Positions 1 through 9,372 are shown, counted from the stretch's first letter. The stretch: 58,159 nucleotides of DNA from an uncultured Clostridium sp. (GCA_948438085.1 CAOJKP010000010.1:1-58159), one strand, 5' to 3'. The notes: generated by a model from the letters alone, not told the origin. Program-made: numbers and translations.

Positions 1-171
1 TTCCATATATATTCTTGTAATCTTATCTTCAAGTGATTCTACTGTTTCTGGATATTTTATTTCATATTTCTCTATAGTATCTCTTATGTTTTTAGTTGGT
101 TCAACTTGCTTAGCATCTTTGTTTGTTTTATTACCATGTATAACATTTTTTAATTTATTCCATAATTTCAT
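1..171 (-). CDS. Partial hypothetical protein (N-terminus only)
   Basis: The first 57 codons of a minus-strand gene that runs off the left edge. It starts with MKLWNKLKNVIHGNKTNK and is preceded by a good ribosome binding site (GAGGTGA on the minus strand, about 177-184). The visible part is charged, with no signal peptide or membrane segment. I do not recognise the family. Confidence 0.6.
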   Translation of the reverse strand, partial: MKLWNKLKNVIHGNKTNKDAKQVEPTKNIRDTIEKYEIKYPETVESLEDKITRIYME

Positions 172-303
172 AAAAATCACCTCATATATATTATAACAAT
201 TTTTTGTATTTAAGTCAATTTTATGTAAACGTTTCTTGTATTTATAGAATAAATTGTAGATTCTAATACTAGCATAATTTAAACTTTTCTATTATATACA
301 ACT

Positions 304-339
304 AAAGACCAATAATTATAATTCTACTTATTGGTCTTT
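304..339 (-). terminator. Hairpin after pyrG
   Basis: A 12-bp perfect inverted repeat (304-315 with 328-339) directly after the pyrG stop codon. The T-rich side is clearer on the plus strand, so its strength as a minus-strand terminator is uncertain. Confidence 0.6.
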
Positions 340-344
340 TATTT

Positions 345-1955
345 TTATTTTATTACTTTATTATTTTTTGCTGCTTTTACTAATGCTTTAAATAATGGTG
401 CTGGTCTATTAGGTCTAGATTTAAATTCTGGATGAAACTGACCTGCTATAAAAAATGGGTGACTTGGTATTTCTACTATTTCCACTAAAGTTTTATCTGG
501 TGATGTTCCTGAACATATCATTCCTGCTTTTTCTATTTGTTCTTTGTATTTATTATTAAATTCAAATCTATGTCTATGTCTTTCAGATATACTTACACTT
601 TCATAAATTGATTTAGCTAGGGTATCTTCTTTTATTGTACATGGATATGCTCCTAATCTCATTGTTCCACCTTTTTTATCTACTCCAATTTGTTCATCCA
701 TTATATGTATAACTGGATTTTTGCAATTTTCATCAAATTCTGCTGAATTTACATCTTCTAATTTTAATACATCTCGTGCAAACTCTACAACTGCCATTTG
801 CATTCCTAAACATATTCCTAAAAATGGAATATTATTTTCTCTTGCATATTTTATAGTTTGTATTTTTCCTTCTATTCCCCTATTTCCAAAACCTCCAGGT
901 ACTACAATTCCATTTAAATCTTTTAATAATTCTTTTGCATTTTTTTCATTTATTGTTTCTGAATCTATATATTTTACTTCTACATTTACATTATTTGCAA
1001 ATCCACCATGTTGTAAACTTTCTGCTACAGATAAGTATGAATCTTCTAATTGTATATATTTTCCAACAATTGCTATTTTAACTTTCTCGTCACTTCTTTT
1101 TCTTATATTTTCAATCATTTTTTCCCATTCAGAATTATCTGGTTTACATTTATCTAATTGTAAATGTTTGCATGTTTCATCTGCTAAACCTTCTTCTTCT
1201 AACATTAATGGTACAGCATATAAGCAATCTGCAGTTTTATTTTGTATTACACTTGATTTTCTTACATTACAAAACAATGCAAGTTTATCTTTTATTGATT
1301 CTGGTATATCTGTTTGTGTTCTACACACAAGTATATCTGGTTTTATTCCCAAACTTTGTAATTCTTTAACAGAATGTTGAGTTGGTTTAGATTTCATCTC
1401 ATTTGAACCATAAACATATGGCAATAGTGTAACATGTATATATAACACATCTTCTGGATTTCTCTCTAATCCAAATTGTCTTATAGCTTCTAAAAATGGT
1501 AAGCTTTCTATATCTCCAACTGTACCACCTATTTCTGTTATAACAATATCTATATTATCATTCTCAAAACTATAAATTTTTTCTTTTATTTCATTTGTTA
1601 TATGTGGAATTACTTGAACTGTTTTTCCTAAATAATCTCCTTTTCTTTCCTTTTCTATAACATTTGAATATATTCTTCCTGTAGTTATACTAGAGTTTTT
1701 TGTTAGATTTTCATCAACAAATCTTTCATAATGTCCTAAATCTAAATCTGTTTCTGCTCCATCATTTGTTACAAATACTTCTCCATGTTCATATGGACTC
1801 ATTGTTCCAGGGTCCACATTTATATATGGGTCAAATTTTTGTATTGTTACTCTATATCCTCTGTTTTTTAATAATCTCCCTAATGATGCCGCTGTTATTC
1901 CTTTTCCTAATCCAGATACAACTCCACCTGTTACAAAAATATATTTTGTATTCAT
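345..1955 (-). CDS. pyrG: CTP synthase
   Basis: Makes CTP from UTP, ATP and glutamine, the last step of pyrimidine nucleotide synthesis, in the cytoplasm. The protein has 536 residues, the usual length. The N-terminal synthetase domain carries the P-loop SGLGKGI at residues 14-20. The C-terminal class I glutamine amidotransferase domain shows the nucleophile motif GICLGMQ near residue 380 and the HPE motif near the C-terminus. Transcribed alone from a promoter at 2059-2087, with a leader of about 95 nt that contains a terminator-like hairpin. The native start ATG is the first after that leader. Confidence 0.97.
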   Translation of the reverse strand: MNTKYIFVTGGVVSGLGKGITAASLGRLLKNRGYRVTIQKFDPYINVDPGTMSPYEHGEVFVTNDGAETDLDLGHYERFVDENLTKNSSITTGRIYSNVIEKERKGDYLGKTVQVIPHITNEIKEKIYSFENDNIDIVITEIGGTVGDIESLPFLEAIRQFGLERNPEDVLYIHVTLLPYVYGSNEMKSKPTQHSVKELQSLGIKPDILVCRTQTDIPESIKDKLALFCNVRKSSVIQNKTADCLYAVPLMLEEEGLADETCKHLQLDKCKPDNSEWEKMIENIRKRSDEKVKIAIVGKYIQLEDSYLSVAESLQHGGFANNVNVEVKYIDSETINEKNAKELLKDLNGIVVPGGFGNRGIEGKIQTIKYARENNIPFLGICLGMQMAVVEFARDVLKLEDVNSAEFDENCKNPVIHIMDEQIGVDKKGGTMRLGAYPCTIKEDTLAKSIYESVSISERHRHRFEFNNKYKEQIEKAGMICSGTSPDKTLVEIVEIPSHPFFIAGQFHPEFKSRPNRPAPLFKALVKAAKNNKVIK

Positions 1956-1999
1956 ACAATATACCTACTTTCCTCATTTTAAAAACAAACTAAAAAAAC

Positions 2000-2041
2000 A
2001 GATTAAAAAAAATTCCAGAAAAATCGGTTTTTTTTTAATCT
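2000..2041 (-). promoter_or_regulatory. Terminator-like hairpin in the pyrG leader
   Basis: Arms of 13 nt (2000-2012 and 2029-2041) form an A/T-only stem, followed on the minus strand by a T-rich run (GTTTTTTTAG). It lies between the inferred pyrG transcription start (about 2051) and the ATG. No upstream gene on the minus strand needs a terminator here, so attenuation of pyrG is the natural reading. The stem is weak, and I see no G-run at the transcript start of the kind used by Bacillus pyrG. Confidence 0.45.
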
Positions 2042-2058
2042 ATCTTTAACATACATAT

Positions 2059-2087
2059 AGTTTAACATTTATTTTTTTATATTTCAA
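2059..2087 (-). promoter_or_regulatory. Probable sigma-A promoter of pyrG
   Basis: On the minus strand TTGAAA (2082-2087), a 17-nt spacer, then TAAACT (2059-2064). Confidence 0.5.
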
Positions 2088-2305
2088 GGGTTTTTGACAA
2101 ATTCTAACACATTTTTATTACTACACTAAAATATTATTGCTTTTAAAAATTAAATATATAAAAAAATCCACAATAATAATTAATATAAATCACAATCAAC
2201 CTATCCTAGTAAAATTTATAAAATATTTCCATTAATATAGTTATATAATTATTCAAAAAAGTCGCATTTTGTCGAATGTTCATAAAATATTTACATTCGT
2301 TTCAT

Positions 2306-2358
2306 TTGCTCTTTTACATAAAATATGATATAATTATATTAACTGTTATGATACAGTT
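2306..2358 (+). promoter_or_regulatory. Promoter and 5-prime hairpin of the first GC-rich orphan gene
   Basis: TTGCTC (2306-2311), a 17-nt spacer and TATAAT (2329-2334). A 6-bp stem-loop, AACTGT with ACAGTT (2341-2358), begins about where the transcript should start, as in 5-prime ends that protect an mRNA from decay. It could also be an operator. Confidence 0.55.
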
Positions 2359-2402
2359 GGTTTGAAATCTTCATAAAAAATTAACGAATGGAGGAGATTA
2401 TT

Positions 2403-2681
2403 ATGTTTCATTGTAGAGTCATTTACATTGATAGAGATAGCTTTTGGTGGCTTGCAGAAGCTGTTTCTAACAACCCACGAACTGGAGATATACAGTTAAT
2501 AGAACCGTATTCTCCCGAATACAAATCACAGTGGCAAAAGATCATCGAGAAGATTGGCGAGAATGCACAGCAAATGGTTCTCTTTTATGAGAACTGCCAG
2601 CAGTGTTACGAGCCACTGAATAAGACAGATAACAGCAAAGAAGGCAGTGAAGTTGTCTTAAGAAATGTAATACCTGCCTAA
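2403..2681 (+). CDS. Hypothetical protein, GC-richer orphan gene 1
   Basis: About 92 residues starting MFHCRVIYIDRDSFWW. I chose the ATG at 2403 because GGAGGA sits just upstream; an earlier in-frame ATG at 2388 overlaps that binding site. Soluble, rich in aromatic residues, with a C-x-x-C pair near residue 66 (NCQQCY). I do not recognise the family. Two 60-base lines of this gene count 40% and 43% G+C, with codons such as GAG, AAG, ATC and CAG that neighbours avoid. It has its own promoter, leader hairpin and terminator, so it looks like an imported single-gene unit. Confidence 0.75.
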   Translation: MFHCRVIYIDRDSFWWLAEAVSNNPRTGDIQLIEPYSPEYKSQWQKIIEKIGENAQQMVLFYENCQQCYEPLNKTDNSKEGSEVVLRNVIPA

Positions 2682-2705
2682 CAAACGAAATCTACAATTT
2701 CTAAC

Positions 2706-2735
2706 AAGTGTACACCCATTGGGTGTACACTTTTC
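2706..2735 (+). terminator. Terminator of orphan gene 1
   Basis: A perfect 12-bp stem (2706-2717 with 2721-2732), a 3-nt loop, then TTTT. Confidence 0.85.
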
Positions 2736-2736
2736 C

Positions 2737-2765
2737 TTGACTTTTTTTATGAATTGTTTTATTAT
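2737..2765 (+). promoter_or_regulatory. Probable promoter of rubrerythrin
   Basis: TTGACT (2737-2742), 17-nt spacer, TATTAT (2760-2765), immediately after the preceding terminator. Confidence 0.5.
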
Positions 2766-2794
2766 ATTTTTATTAAATTTAAGGAGGTTTTTTT

Positions 2795-3328
2795 ATGGAT
2801 TTAAAAGGGTCTAAAACAGAGGCTAATTTAAAAGCTGCTTTTTCAGGAGAATCTGAAGCAAGAAACAAATATACTTATTTTGCTAGTGTTGCAAAAAAGG
2901 AAGGTTATGAGCAGATAGCAGCATTATTTTTAGAAACTGCAGAAAATGAAAAAGAACATGCAAAAATTCATTTTAAATATTTACAAGGAATTGGAGATAC
3001 TATGTCTAACTTAGCAGATGCAGCAGCAGGAGAAAATTATGAATGGACAGATATGTATAAAACGTTTGCCGAAGAGGCTGAAGAAGAAGGATTTACAGAA
3101 ATAGCTGCAAAATTTAGAATGATTGGTGAAGTAGAAAAACATCATGAAGAAAGATATAGAAAATTATTAGAAAATATACAAGAAGGTAAAGTATTTAAAA
3201 AAGGAAGTATTGTTATTTGGAAATGTAGAAATTGTGGTCATATACATGTTGGTTTAAATGCACCAGAAGTATGTCCTGTATGTGCACATCCACAATCATT
3301 TTTTGAAATAGATGCTCAAAATTATTAG
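2795..3328 (+). CDS. rbr: Rubrerythrin
   Basis: Cytoplasmic non-haem diiron peroxidase of anaerobes; it reduces hydrogen peroxide with electrons from rubredoxin or NAD(P)H systems. The 177 residues show a ferritin-like four-helix domain (about 1-135) with the diiron glutamates (ESEAR near 20, ENEKEH near 50, EVEKHHEER near 110). A C-terminal rubredoxin-like domain carries CRNCGH and CPVCAHP. AAGGAGG at 2780-2787 sets the start. Monocistronic by its neighbours. A free rubredoxin is encoded at 11857-12009. Confidence 0.95.
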   Translation: MDLKGSKTEANLKAAFSGESEARNKYTYFASVAKKEGYEQIAALFLETAENEKEHAKIHFKYLQGIGDTMSNLADAAAGENYEWTDMYKTFAEEAEEEGFTEIAAKFRMIGEVEKHHEERYRKLLENIQEGKVFKKGSIVIWKCRNCGHIHVGLNAPEVCPVCAHPQSFFEIDAQNY

Positions 3329-3423
3329 AAAATTAGTACAACATTTCAGTTATAAATTAATAGTTAATATACATGTGTAATTAGCACGAGTGAAGCGAAA
3401 ACTTCGTATATCATATCAGTCAT

Positions 3424-3468
3424 ATAATAAAATAAAATGTGAATACAGTTCACATTTTATTTTATTAT
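3424..3468. terminator. Shared terminator between rbr and rimO
   Basis: A perfect 20-bp AT-rich stem (3424-3443 with 3449-3468) and a 5-nt loop. It overlaps the last codons of rimO and lies between two convergent genes, so it probably works both ways. Confidence 0.75.
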
Positions 3469-4776
3469 TTTACCTATTAAATCATAATCTTTTACAGAAA
3501 TAATTTTACATTTAACAAATTTTCCTATTAAATCAACATTCTTATCTTCAATTTCTATAAATACAACTCCATCCATATCTGGCACATCCATATATGTTCT
3601 ACCTATATAATATTTATTGTTTAAAGATTTAGATTCTATTAATATTTCATATTCTTTTCCTATATGTTTTTCTAATTCTTCTTTTGATATTTCTAGTTGT
3701 GATTTCATTATCTTATTATATCTTGACTTTTTAGTTGAATGATGAATTTGTTCTGGTAGTTTTGCTGCTGGTGTTTCATCTTCTTTTGAATACATAAATG
3801 CACCTAATTTATTAAACTTAGCTTTTTTTATAAAATTATGTAATTCCTCAAATTCCTCATTAGTTTCACCTGGAAATCCCACTATAACTGTAGTTCTTAA
3901 TATTACATTTGGTATTTGTTTTTTTAGTTTTTGTATTAATTCCTCAATACTTTTTTTATCGCTTTTTCTGTTCATTCTTTTTAAAATTCTATTATTTATA
4001 TGCTGTATTGGTATATCAAAATATTTACAAATTTTACTATTATTTTTAACTACATCAATTAATTCATCTGTTATTGTTTCTGGATATGCATATAAAAATC
4101 TTATCCATTTTATACTATTAATTTTACTAATTTCTGAAAGTAATTTTGCAAGCATTGGCTTATTATATATATCCATTCCATATTTTGTTGTATCTTGTGC
4201 AATTACAATTACTTCTTCTATTCCCTCTTTAGCAAGTTTTTGTGCTTCTTCTAATATATCCTCCATTTTTCTACTTACAAATGGTCCTCTTATTTTAGGT
4301 ATACTACAATATGTACACCTATTACTGCATCCTTCTGCTATTTTTAAATATGCCGTCTTATCTCCTGTTGTAATTACCCTATCCATAAAATCTAACTGTA
4401 TCTTTTCTTTATTATTTAATTCTAAATTTAGTTTTTTAGATACAATTTTCCAAAACTCTTCGTAATCATTACATGTAACAAATAAATCTATTTCTGGCAA
4501 TTCTTTTTTTAATTCTTCTTTATATCTTTGTACTAAGCAACCTGTTGCAATTAGATATTTGCATTTTTGTTTTTTATATTCTGCCATTTCTAATATTGTG
4601 TTTATAGCTTCTTGTTTTGCACTTTCTATAAATCCACATGTATTTATTACTATTATATCTGCTTGTTTTGGATTATTTACTATATTAAATTTATGCTTTT
4701 TAAATGCCCCTATCATCATTTCTGTATCTACTAAATTTTTACTACATCCTAGTGAAACAAAACCTATATTTAACAT
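3457..4776 (-). CDS. rimO: Ribosomal protein S12 methylthiotransferase RimO
   Basis: Radical SAM enzyme that adds a methylthio group to an aspartate of ribosomal protein S12. Domains in order: N-terminal methylthiotransferase domain with the cluster-binding cysteines (SLGCSKN, INTCGFI, ATGCL), radical SAM domain with the C-x3-C-x2-C motif in EGCSNRCTYCSIP near residue 150, and a C-terminal TRAM domain. About 439 residues, normal for RimO. An ATG three codons upstream (4785) sits too close to the AAGGA site; the ATG at 4776 (MLNIGFVSLGC) has proper spacing. Confidence 0.93.
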   Translation of the reverse strand: MLNIGFVSLGCSKNLVDTEMMIGAFKKHKFNIVNNPKQADIIVINTCGFIESAKQEAINTILEMAEYKKQKCKYLIATGCLVQRYKEELKKELPEIDLFVTCNDYEEFWKIVSKKLNLELNNKEKIQLDFMDRVITTGDKTAYLKIAEGCSNRCTYCSIPKIRGPFVSRKMEDILEEAQKLAKEGIEEVIVIAQDTTKYGMDIYNKPMLAKLLSEISKINSIKWIRFLYAYPETITDELIDVVKNNSKICKYFDIPIQHINNRILKRMNRKSDKKSIEELIQKLKKQIPNVILRTTVIVGFPGETNEEFEELHNFIKKAKFNKLGAFMYSKEDETPAAKLPEQIHHSTKKSRYNKIMKSQLEISKEELEKHIGKEYEILIESKSLNNKYYIGRTYMDVPDMDGVVFIEIEDKNVDLIGKFVKCKIISVKDYDLIGKIIK

Positions 4777-4839
4777 TGTATTCATTCCTTTTTTAATTAA
4801 TTATCCATTTTTATTAATATATTAAACTATACACTACAT

Positions 4840-4997
4840 CAGCGCGAAGGAAGAAATGTATAAAAATATTTTAGAACGATGAGAGCCATGCGTGGGGACC
4901 AATAGAAACTGTCAAAATGTGTTAACATTTTGTACTGTTTCATTGGGGAATGGCGACTGTTCAAAATATTTTTATACATTTACTTCTTTGGAGCGAT
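4840..4997. repeat. Long-hairpin dispersed repeat, copy 1
   Basis: An intergenic element between the divergent genes rimO and deoD. The outer arms (about 4851-4877 and 4959-4988) pair over nearly 30 bases. The core is richer in G+C and has further pairing: AGCCAT with ATGGC, CCAAT-GAAAC with GTTTCATTGG, and a terminal AAAATG/CATTTT loop. A second, nearly identical copy begins at 58091 and is cut by the window end. No coding frame is apparent. It may be a MITE-like element or a structured RNA. Confidence 0.8.
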
Positions 4998-5111
4998 AAA
5001 TTAGAGTCAAATTAAATATTAATATATTTTATCATATTTTTATTAATTATTCTAGACTATTTTAGGTATTTTATATATAATCTAATAAATACATTTTTAG
5101 GAGGTAAAAAA

Positions 5112-5822
5112 ATGACACCACACAATGAAGCAAATATAGGAGATTTTGCAAAAACAGTACTTATGCCTGGAGACCCAATGAGAGCAAAATTTATTGTCGA
5201 AAAATATTTAGATAAAGCAAAATTAATAAATTCTATAAGAGGAATGCTAGCATATACTGGCTTTTATAAGGATAATAAAATTTCAGTTATGTCTTCTGGA
5301 ATGGGAAATCCTAGTATGGGAATTTATTCTTACGAATTATATAAATTCTACAATGTAGAAAATATTATAAGAATTGGTACTTGTGGAGCATATATTGATA
5401 AACTGAATTTAAAAGATTTAATTTTGGTTGAAAAATCTTTTAGCACTTCAAGCTTTGCTACAAACCAAAATGGTTGTACAGATAATTTAATTTCTTCTAG
5501 TCCATTATTAAATTCAATTATTGAAAATACCGCTAATGACTTAAAGCTAAGTATTAGTAAAGAAATTATACATTGCTCTGATGTCTTTTACTCTAGTGTA
5601 AATGATTTTGAAAAATTAAAAGAACAATATAACTGTGCTGGTATTGAAATGGAAAGTTTTGCCCTATTTCATAATGCAAATGTACTTTCAAAAAATGCAG
5701 CATGTATTTTATCTGTTTCAGATTCTTTTGTAAAACCAGAAAAATTATCAAGTAGTGAACGTCAATTAGTTTTAGATAATATGATAAAACTTGCTTTAGA
5801 AAGTGCTATTAATATTAAATAA
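5112..5822 (+). CDS. deoD: Purine-nucleoside phosphorylase, DeoD type
   Basis: Cleaves purine (deoxy)nucleosides with phosphate to free base and (deoxy)ribose 1-phosphate; purine salvage. The 236 residues match the hexameric PNP family: phosphate-binding GDPMRAKFI near residue 20, SGMGNPSMGIYSYEL near 65, RIGTCGA near 90, the purine/ribose motif GIEMESFAL near 178 and the catalytic Asp in SVSDSF near 205. Preceded by AGGAGG. ppaC follows 70 nt downstream and may be cotranscribed. Confidence 0.95.
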   Translation: MTPHNEANIGDFAKTVLMPGDPMRAKFIVEKYLDKAKLINSIRGMLAYTGFYKDNKISVMSSGMGNPSMGIYSYELYKFYNVENIIRIGTCGAYIDKLNLKDLILVEKSFSTSSFATNQNGCTDNLISSSPLLNSIIENTANDLKLSISKEIIHCSDVFYSSVNDFEKLKEQYNCAGIEMESFALFHNANVLSKNAACILSVSDSFVKPEKLSSSERQLVLDNMIKLALESAINIK

Positions 5823-5891
5823 TCATAAAAGTATTGATTTTTTTATGTTTTTTTTATATATTATTATAAAAATAAGAAAGGAAGCATTTAT

Positions 5892-6815
5892 ATGGAAAAT
5901 ATAAACACACTAATTTTTGGACATAAGAATCCAGATACAGATTCTATTTGTTCAAGTATTGTACATTCTATTTTAGATAAAAAAAATGGATTGGAAACTA
6001 AACCTGTAAGATTAGGTAAAATTAATAAAGAAACTCAATTTGTATTAAATTACTTAAATTTAGAAGCACCTGAATTAATTGAAAAAGTTGAAGAAGGACA
6101 AAATGTATTATTAGTAGATCATAATGAATTTAACCAAAGTGTAGATGGAATCGAAAAAGCAAATATTTTAGGAGTAACAGATCATCATAAAATAGCAAAC
6201 TTTCAAACTTCTACACCTCTATATTTCACTTCTAAACCATATGGTTGTACTGCAACTATACTTTTTGAAGAATTTAAAAGATTAGGTCATGAAATTGGAA
6301 GAACTGAAGCTATTTTAATGCTTAGTGCAATTATTTCAGATACATTATTACTTAAATCTGCAACAACAACTAAACATGATGAAATTGCTTTGGAGGAATT
6401 AGCTAGTCTTGCTAATATAAATGCACAAGAATATGGATTAGAAATGTTAAAAGCAGGAACTTCTTTAGATGATTTACCTGTAGAAGAATTAATTTTAGAT
6501 GCCAAAAGTTTTAGCAAAAATGGTATAAATTTTGTTATAGCTCAAGTAAATACAGTTTCTTATGATGATGTTTTAAAAAGAAAAGTTGAAATTGAAAATG
6601 CTATTAATAAAATAATAGAAAGAGATAACCTTAACATTTTTGTTTTTGCAATTACAGACATTTTAAATTGTAATTCTAAAATAATAGCACTAGGAAAAGA
6701 TGTTAATATTGTAGAAAAAGCATTTAATGTAAAACTAGAAAATAATGTTGCATTTTTAGAAGGTGTTACTTCAAGAAAAAAACAATTAATACCTCCTATA
6801 GATGCTTGTGTATAA
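5892..6815 (+). CDS. ppaC: Manganese-dependent inorganic pyrophosphatase (family II)
   Basis: Hydrolyses pyrophosphate, pulling biosynthetic reactions forward. The 307 residues show the DHH-family motifs: GHKNPDTDS near 10, the DHN and TDHHK metal-binding motifs near 75-100, and a DHHA2 domain ending in SRKKQLIPP with the substrate-binding SRKKQ. AGAAAGGA precedes the start. The partner gene upstream is deoD. Confidence 0.95.
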   Translation: MENINTLIFGHKNPDTDSICSSIVHSILDKKNGLETKPVRLGKINKETQFVLNYLNLEAPELIEKVEEGQNVLLVDHNEFNQSVDGIEKANILGVTDHHKIANFQTSTPLYFTSKPYGCTATILFEEFKRLGHEIGRTEAILMLSAIISDTLLLKSATTTKHDEIALEELASLANINAQEYGLEMLKAGTSLDDLPVEELILDAKSFSKNGINFVIAQVNTVSYDDVLKRKVEIENAINKIIERDNLNIFVFAITDILNCNSKIIALGKDVNIVEKAFNVKLENNVAFLEGVTSRKKQLIPPIDACV

Positions 6816-6847
6816 TAAGTGCGACTTTCAAGTCTCAATGAAAAATT

Positions 6848-6877
6848 AATAGAATGATTCTTTATAATCATTCTATT
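6848..6877. terminator. Terminator between ppaC and mnmA
   Basis: A perfect 12-bp stem (6848-6859 with 6866-6877) between convergent genes, T-rich on the plus strand. Confidence 0.75.
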
Positions 6878-6878
6878 T

Positions 6879-7952
6879 TTATATTATTTTTCCTCCGCCT
6901 AAAACTATATCCCCCACATAAAATACTGCAGATTGTCCAGAAGTTATTCTTGCAACTGGATTTTTAAATGTTACTTTTATTAAATCATCTTGTATTTTTT
7001 CAATTGTAGCTTTTTCTTCTTTACTTGAATACCTAACCTTTACCGATACTTCCATTTTATCTTTTAAGTCATCTATTAATAATAAATTTATATTATTAAC
7101 ATACATTTCAGTTCTATAAATTTCCTCTCCTGTTCCAACTATTACTTCGTTTTTGGGAACATTAAAACCAATTACAAATAATGGCTCACTATAGCTTATA
7201 CCAAGCCCCTTCCTTTGACCAATAGTATAATTATATAATCCTAAATGTTTTCCTAAAATTTCACCATTTTTATTTACAATATTCCCTTTTTGGGGTTTAA
7301 TATTAGAATTTTCTTCTAAAAACTTTTTATAATTCCCATCTGGTATAAAGCATATATCTTCACTATCTGGCTTATTTGCAACACTTAAATTATAATTTTT
7401 TGCAATTTTTCTTATTTGCTCTTTATTTTCAAAATCTCCTAATGGAAAAATTATATGTGGAAGAATTTCTTTTGGTATATTCCATAACACATAACTTTGA
7501 TCTTTTTTTATTGAATTTGATTTTTTTAATACATACCTTTTATATTCTTTACTATATTCAACCTTTGCATAATGTCCTGTTGCTATATAATTACATTCTA
7601 ATTCAATTGATTTTTTATAGAATGCACCAAATTTTAAATATTTATTACATTCAATACATGGATTTGGTGTTTTACAACTTTTATAACAATCTATAAAATC
7701 CTCTATTACATATGTTTTAAAATCCTTTTGACAGTTTAAAGTATAATGTGGTATATCAATTTTAGAACATACCTTTTTTGCATCATTTGTTGAATCTATC
7801 GAGCAACAACTTCCCTCTTCATCGCATTCTTTGCTTTCCCATAATTTCATTGTGGCTCCAATTACTTCATAGCCTTGTTCTTTTAATAATAATGCTGATA
7901 CGCTACTGTCTACTCCTCCACTCATTCCTAATAGTACTTTTTTATTTTCCAT
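6879..7952 (-). CDS. mnmA: tRNA-specific 2-thiouridylase MnmA
   Basis: Thiolates U34 of tRNA-Lys, -Glu and -Gln. PP-loop ATPase motif GMSGGVDSS near the N-terminus; catalytic cysteines in NPCIECN near residue 100 and in SEDICFIPDG near 195. About 357 residues, normal. The start is uncertain. MENKKVLLG at 7952 fits the family but has no binding site next to it, while an in-frame ATG at 7991 overlaps the end of hslO. A GGAAAGGA lies at 7981-7989. Probably translationally coupled to hslO. Confidence 0.92.
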   Translation of the reverse strand: MENKKVLLGMSGGVDSSVSALLLKEQGYEVIGATMKLWESKECDEEGSCCSIDSTNDAKKVCSKIDIPHYTLNCQKDFKTYVIEDFIDCYKSCKTPNPCIECNKYLKFGAFYKKSIELECNYIATGHYAKVEYSKEYKRYVLKKSNSIKKDQSYVLWNIPKEILPHIIFPLGDFENKEQIRKIAKNYNLSVANKPDSEDICFIPDGNYKKFLEENSNIKPQKGNIVNKNGEILGKHLGLYNYTIGQRKGLGISYSEPLFVIGFNVPKNEVIVGTGEEIYRTEMYVNNINLLLIDDLKDKMEVSVKVRYSSKEEKATIEKIQDDLIKVTFKNPVARITSGQSAVFYVGDIVLGGGKII

Positions 7953-7977
7953 ATTATTTTTATATATTTTTAATATA

Positions 7978-8877
7978 TTAATCCTTTCCATATTCTAAAC
8001 TATCAATTATTTGTTTTAATTCTTCTTTTGTAAATTCATATTTTTTATTACAGAAATGGCATACTGTCTCTATTTTTTCTTCTTTAGATACCATGTCCTC
8101 TAATTCTTCTTTTCCAAGTGTTGTTAGTCCTCTTTTAAATCTTTCTTTTGAACAATCACACTCATACACAGGTATTATATTTTCTTCTATAATTTTTACA
8201 TTTTCATCACCTGTTACTCTTTTTGCAATTTCTTCTAAAGACATATTATTATCTAGCATTTTACTTATAGGCTCTATATTTTTTATACTTTCTTCTATTT
8301 TTTTAATTTCAGACTCTGTTGCATCTGGCATTAAATTTAATAAATATCCACCTGATTTAGATACTCCATCTTTATTTACAAGTACTCCAAGTGATACTAC
8401 AGTTGGTGTTTGTTCTGAAGTTGCAAAATAATTTGTAAAATCTTGTGCAATTTCACCCGATATTAGTGGCACCATTCCAATATATGGTTCTTTAAGTCCC
8501 AAATCTTTTATAATGTTCAAAAATCCAGATTTACCAACTGCTCCAGATACATCTAACTTTCCATCTTTATTTAAAGGTATATCAACTGTTGGATTTTGTA
8601 CATATCCTTTTAATTTTGGAAAACAGTTTGCACTCACAACAATATTGCCAATTGGTCCATCTCCCTTTACTTGAATTGTCAAATTATTATCTAAATCTTT
8701 CATATTAATAGCCATCATAGATGCTATAGTTATAACTCTACCAAATGCTGCTGTAACTACTGGGCTAAAATCATGTAAATTTCTTGCACTTTCAACTAAA
8801 TATGTTGTATTCGCACATATAATACTTACTTTTCCATTGTATGCTAAAAATTTAATTATTCTATCATTATTTTCCAT
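7978..8877 (-). CDS. hslO: Hsp33 redox-regulated chaperone
   Basis: Holdase chaperone switched on by oxidation. 299 residues. The C-terminal zinc switch shows C-x-C (ECDCSKERF, near residue 240) and C-x2-C (CHFCNKKY, near 272), the conserved four cysteines. It forms an operon with mnmA, 25 nt or less downstream. Confidence 0.95.
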   Translation of the reverse strand: MENNDRIIKFLAYNGKVSIICANTTYLVESARNLHDFSPVVTAAFGRVITIASMMAINMKDLDNNLTIQVKGDGPIGNIVVSANCFPKLKGYVQNPTVDIPLNKDGKLDVSGAVGKSGFLNIIKDLGLKEPYIGMVPLISGEIAQDFTNYFATSEQTPTVVSLGVLVNKDGVSKSGGYLLNLMPDATESEIKKIEESIKNIEPISKMLDNNMSLEEIAKRVTGDENVKIIEENIIPVYECDCSKERFKRGLTTLGKEELEDMVSKEEKIETVCHFCNKKYEFTKEELKQIIDSLEYGKD

Positions 8878-8980
8878 TATAAATTATTTCCTCTCTTATA
8901 TATTGTTATTATTATAACATATTTTTGTCTATTTACAAGAGTTGTTTATTAAGTAACAAGGTCTTTCATTGAATTACAAA

Positions 8981-9028
8981 CTTGTAGCTACAAGAAGAGC
9001 AGTGGATTAGCCTCCACCGCTCTTCTTG
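8981..9028 (-). terminator. Terminator overlapping the end of orphan gene 2
   Basis: A stem of about 16 bp (8991-9006 with 9013-9028). Its first arm on the minus strand is made of the last codons of the gene (AAG AAG AGC GGT GGA). A second perfect palindrome, CTTGTAGCTACAAG (8981-8994), follows directly. The T-run is weak. Confidence 0.6.
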
Positions 9029-9372
9029 AAAAGCCGTATCAATTTCTCCCACAGATATTCTCTGTGGTGGAAAATATGTGTTACAGATATACTGTACCTT
9101 TTAGTAATATCTCCCATATCATAGTCCTCGTAGAACATTATTGTTCCTAAGAACTTGCCTTTGGGTTGAATTGGAGCGCCAGTAGGGTATGCATAAAAAA
9201 TATGCCTTTCTTTTTTTTCTTCGGTAGAAACAATCGCATATATCACACAAGTATTGTTTTGATTTTCTACTGAAAGAATCTTCGCACCACGTGGCATAAG
9301 TATTTCATATCTTCCTACAACACATGCTCCTTCTCCTAATTGGTATTTGTATATGGCTTTTATGGCTTTCAT
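9007..9372 (-). CDS. DUF7352-like small protein, GC-richer orphan gene 2
   Basis: 121 residues, preceded by GGAGGG. Segments IYKYQL, MPRGAKILSVENQN, FLGTI and VTHIFHH match what I remember of the DUF7352 family, small proteins common in phages and mobile regions; function unknown. G+C and codon use (GTG, AAG, CTC-type) differ from hslO and topA on either side. Codon 113 is an in-frame CGG (9034-9036) followed by C. In the native genes of this window CGG occurs only at frameshift sites. Own promoter, leader hairpin and terminator, so probably imported. Confidence 0.75.
   Translation of the reverse strand: MKAIKAIYKYQLGEGACVVGRYEILMPRGAKILSVENQNNTCVIYAIVSTEEKKERHIFYAYPTGAPIQPKGKFLGTIMFYEDYDMGDITKRYSISVTHIFHHREYLWEKLIRLFKKSGGG

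Noticed and set aside
3360..3420. The GAAGCGAAAACTTC hairpin after rubrerythrin as another copy of the 4840 element
   Set aside because: It shares only a few bases and lacks the long arms.
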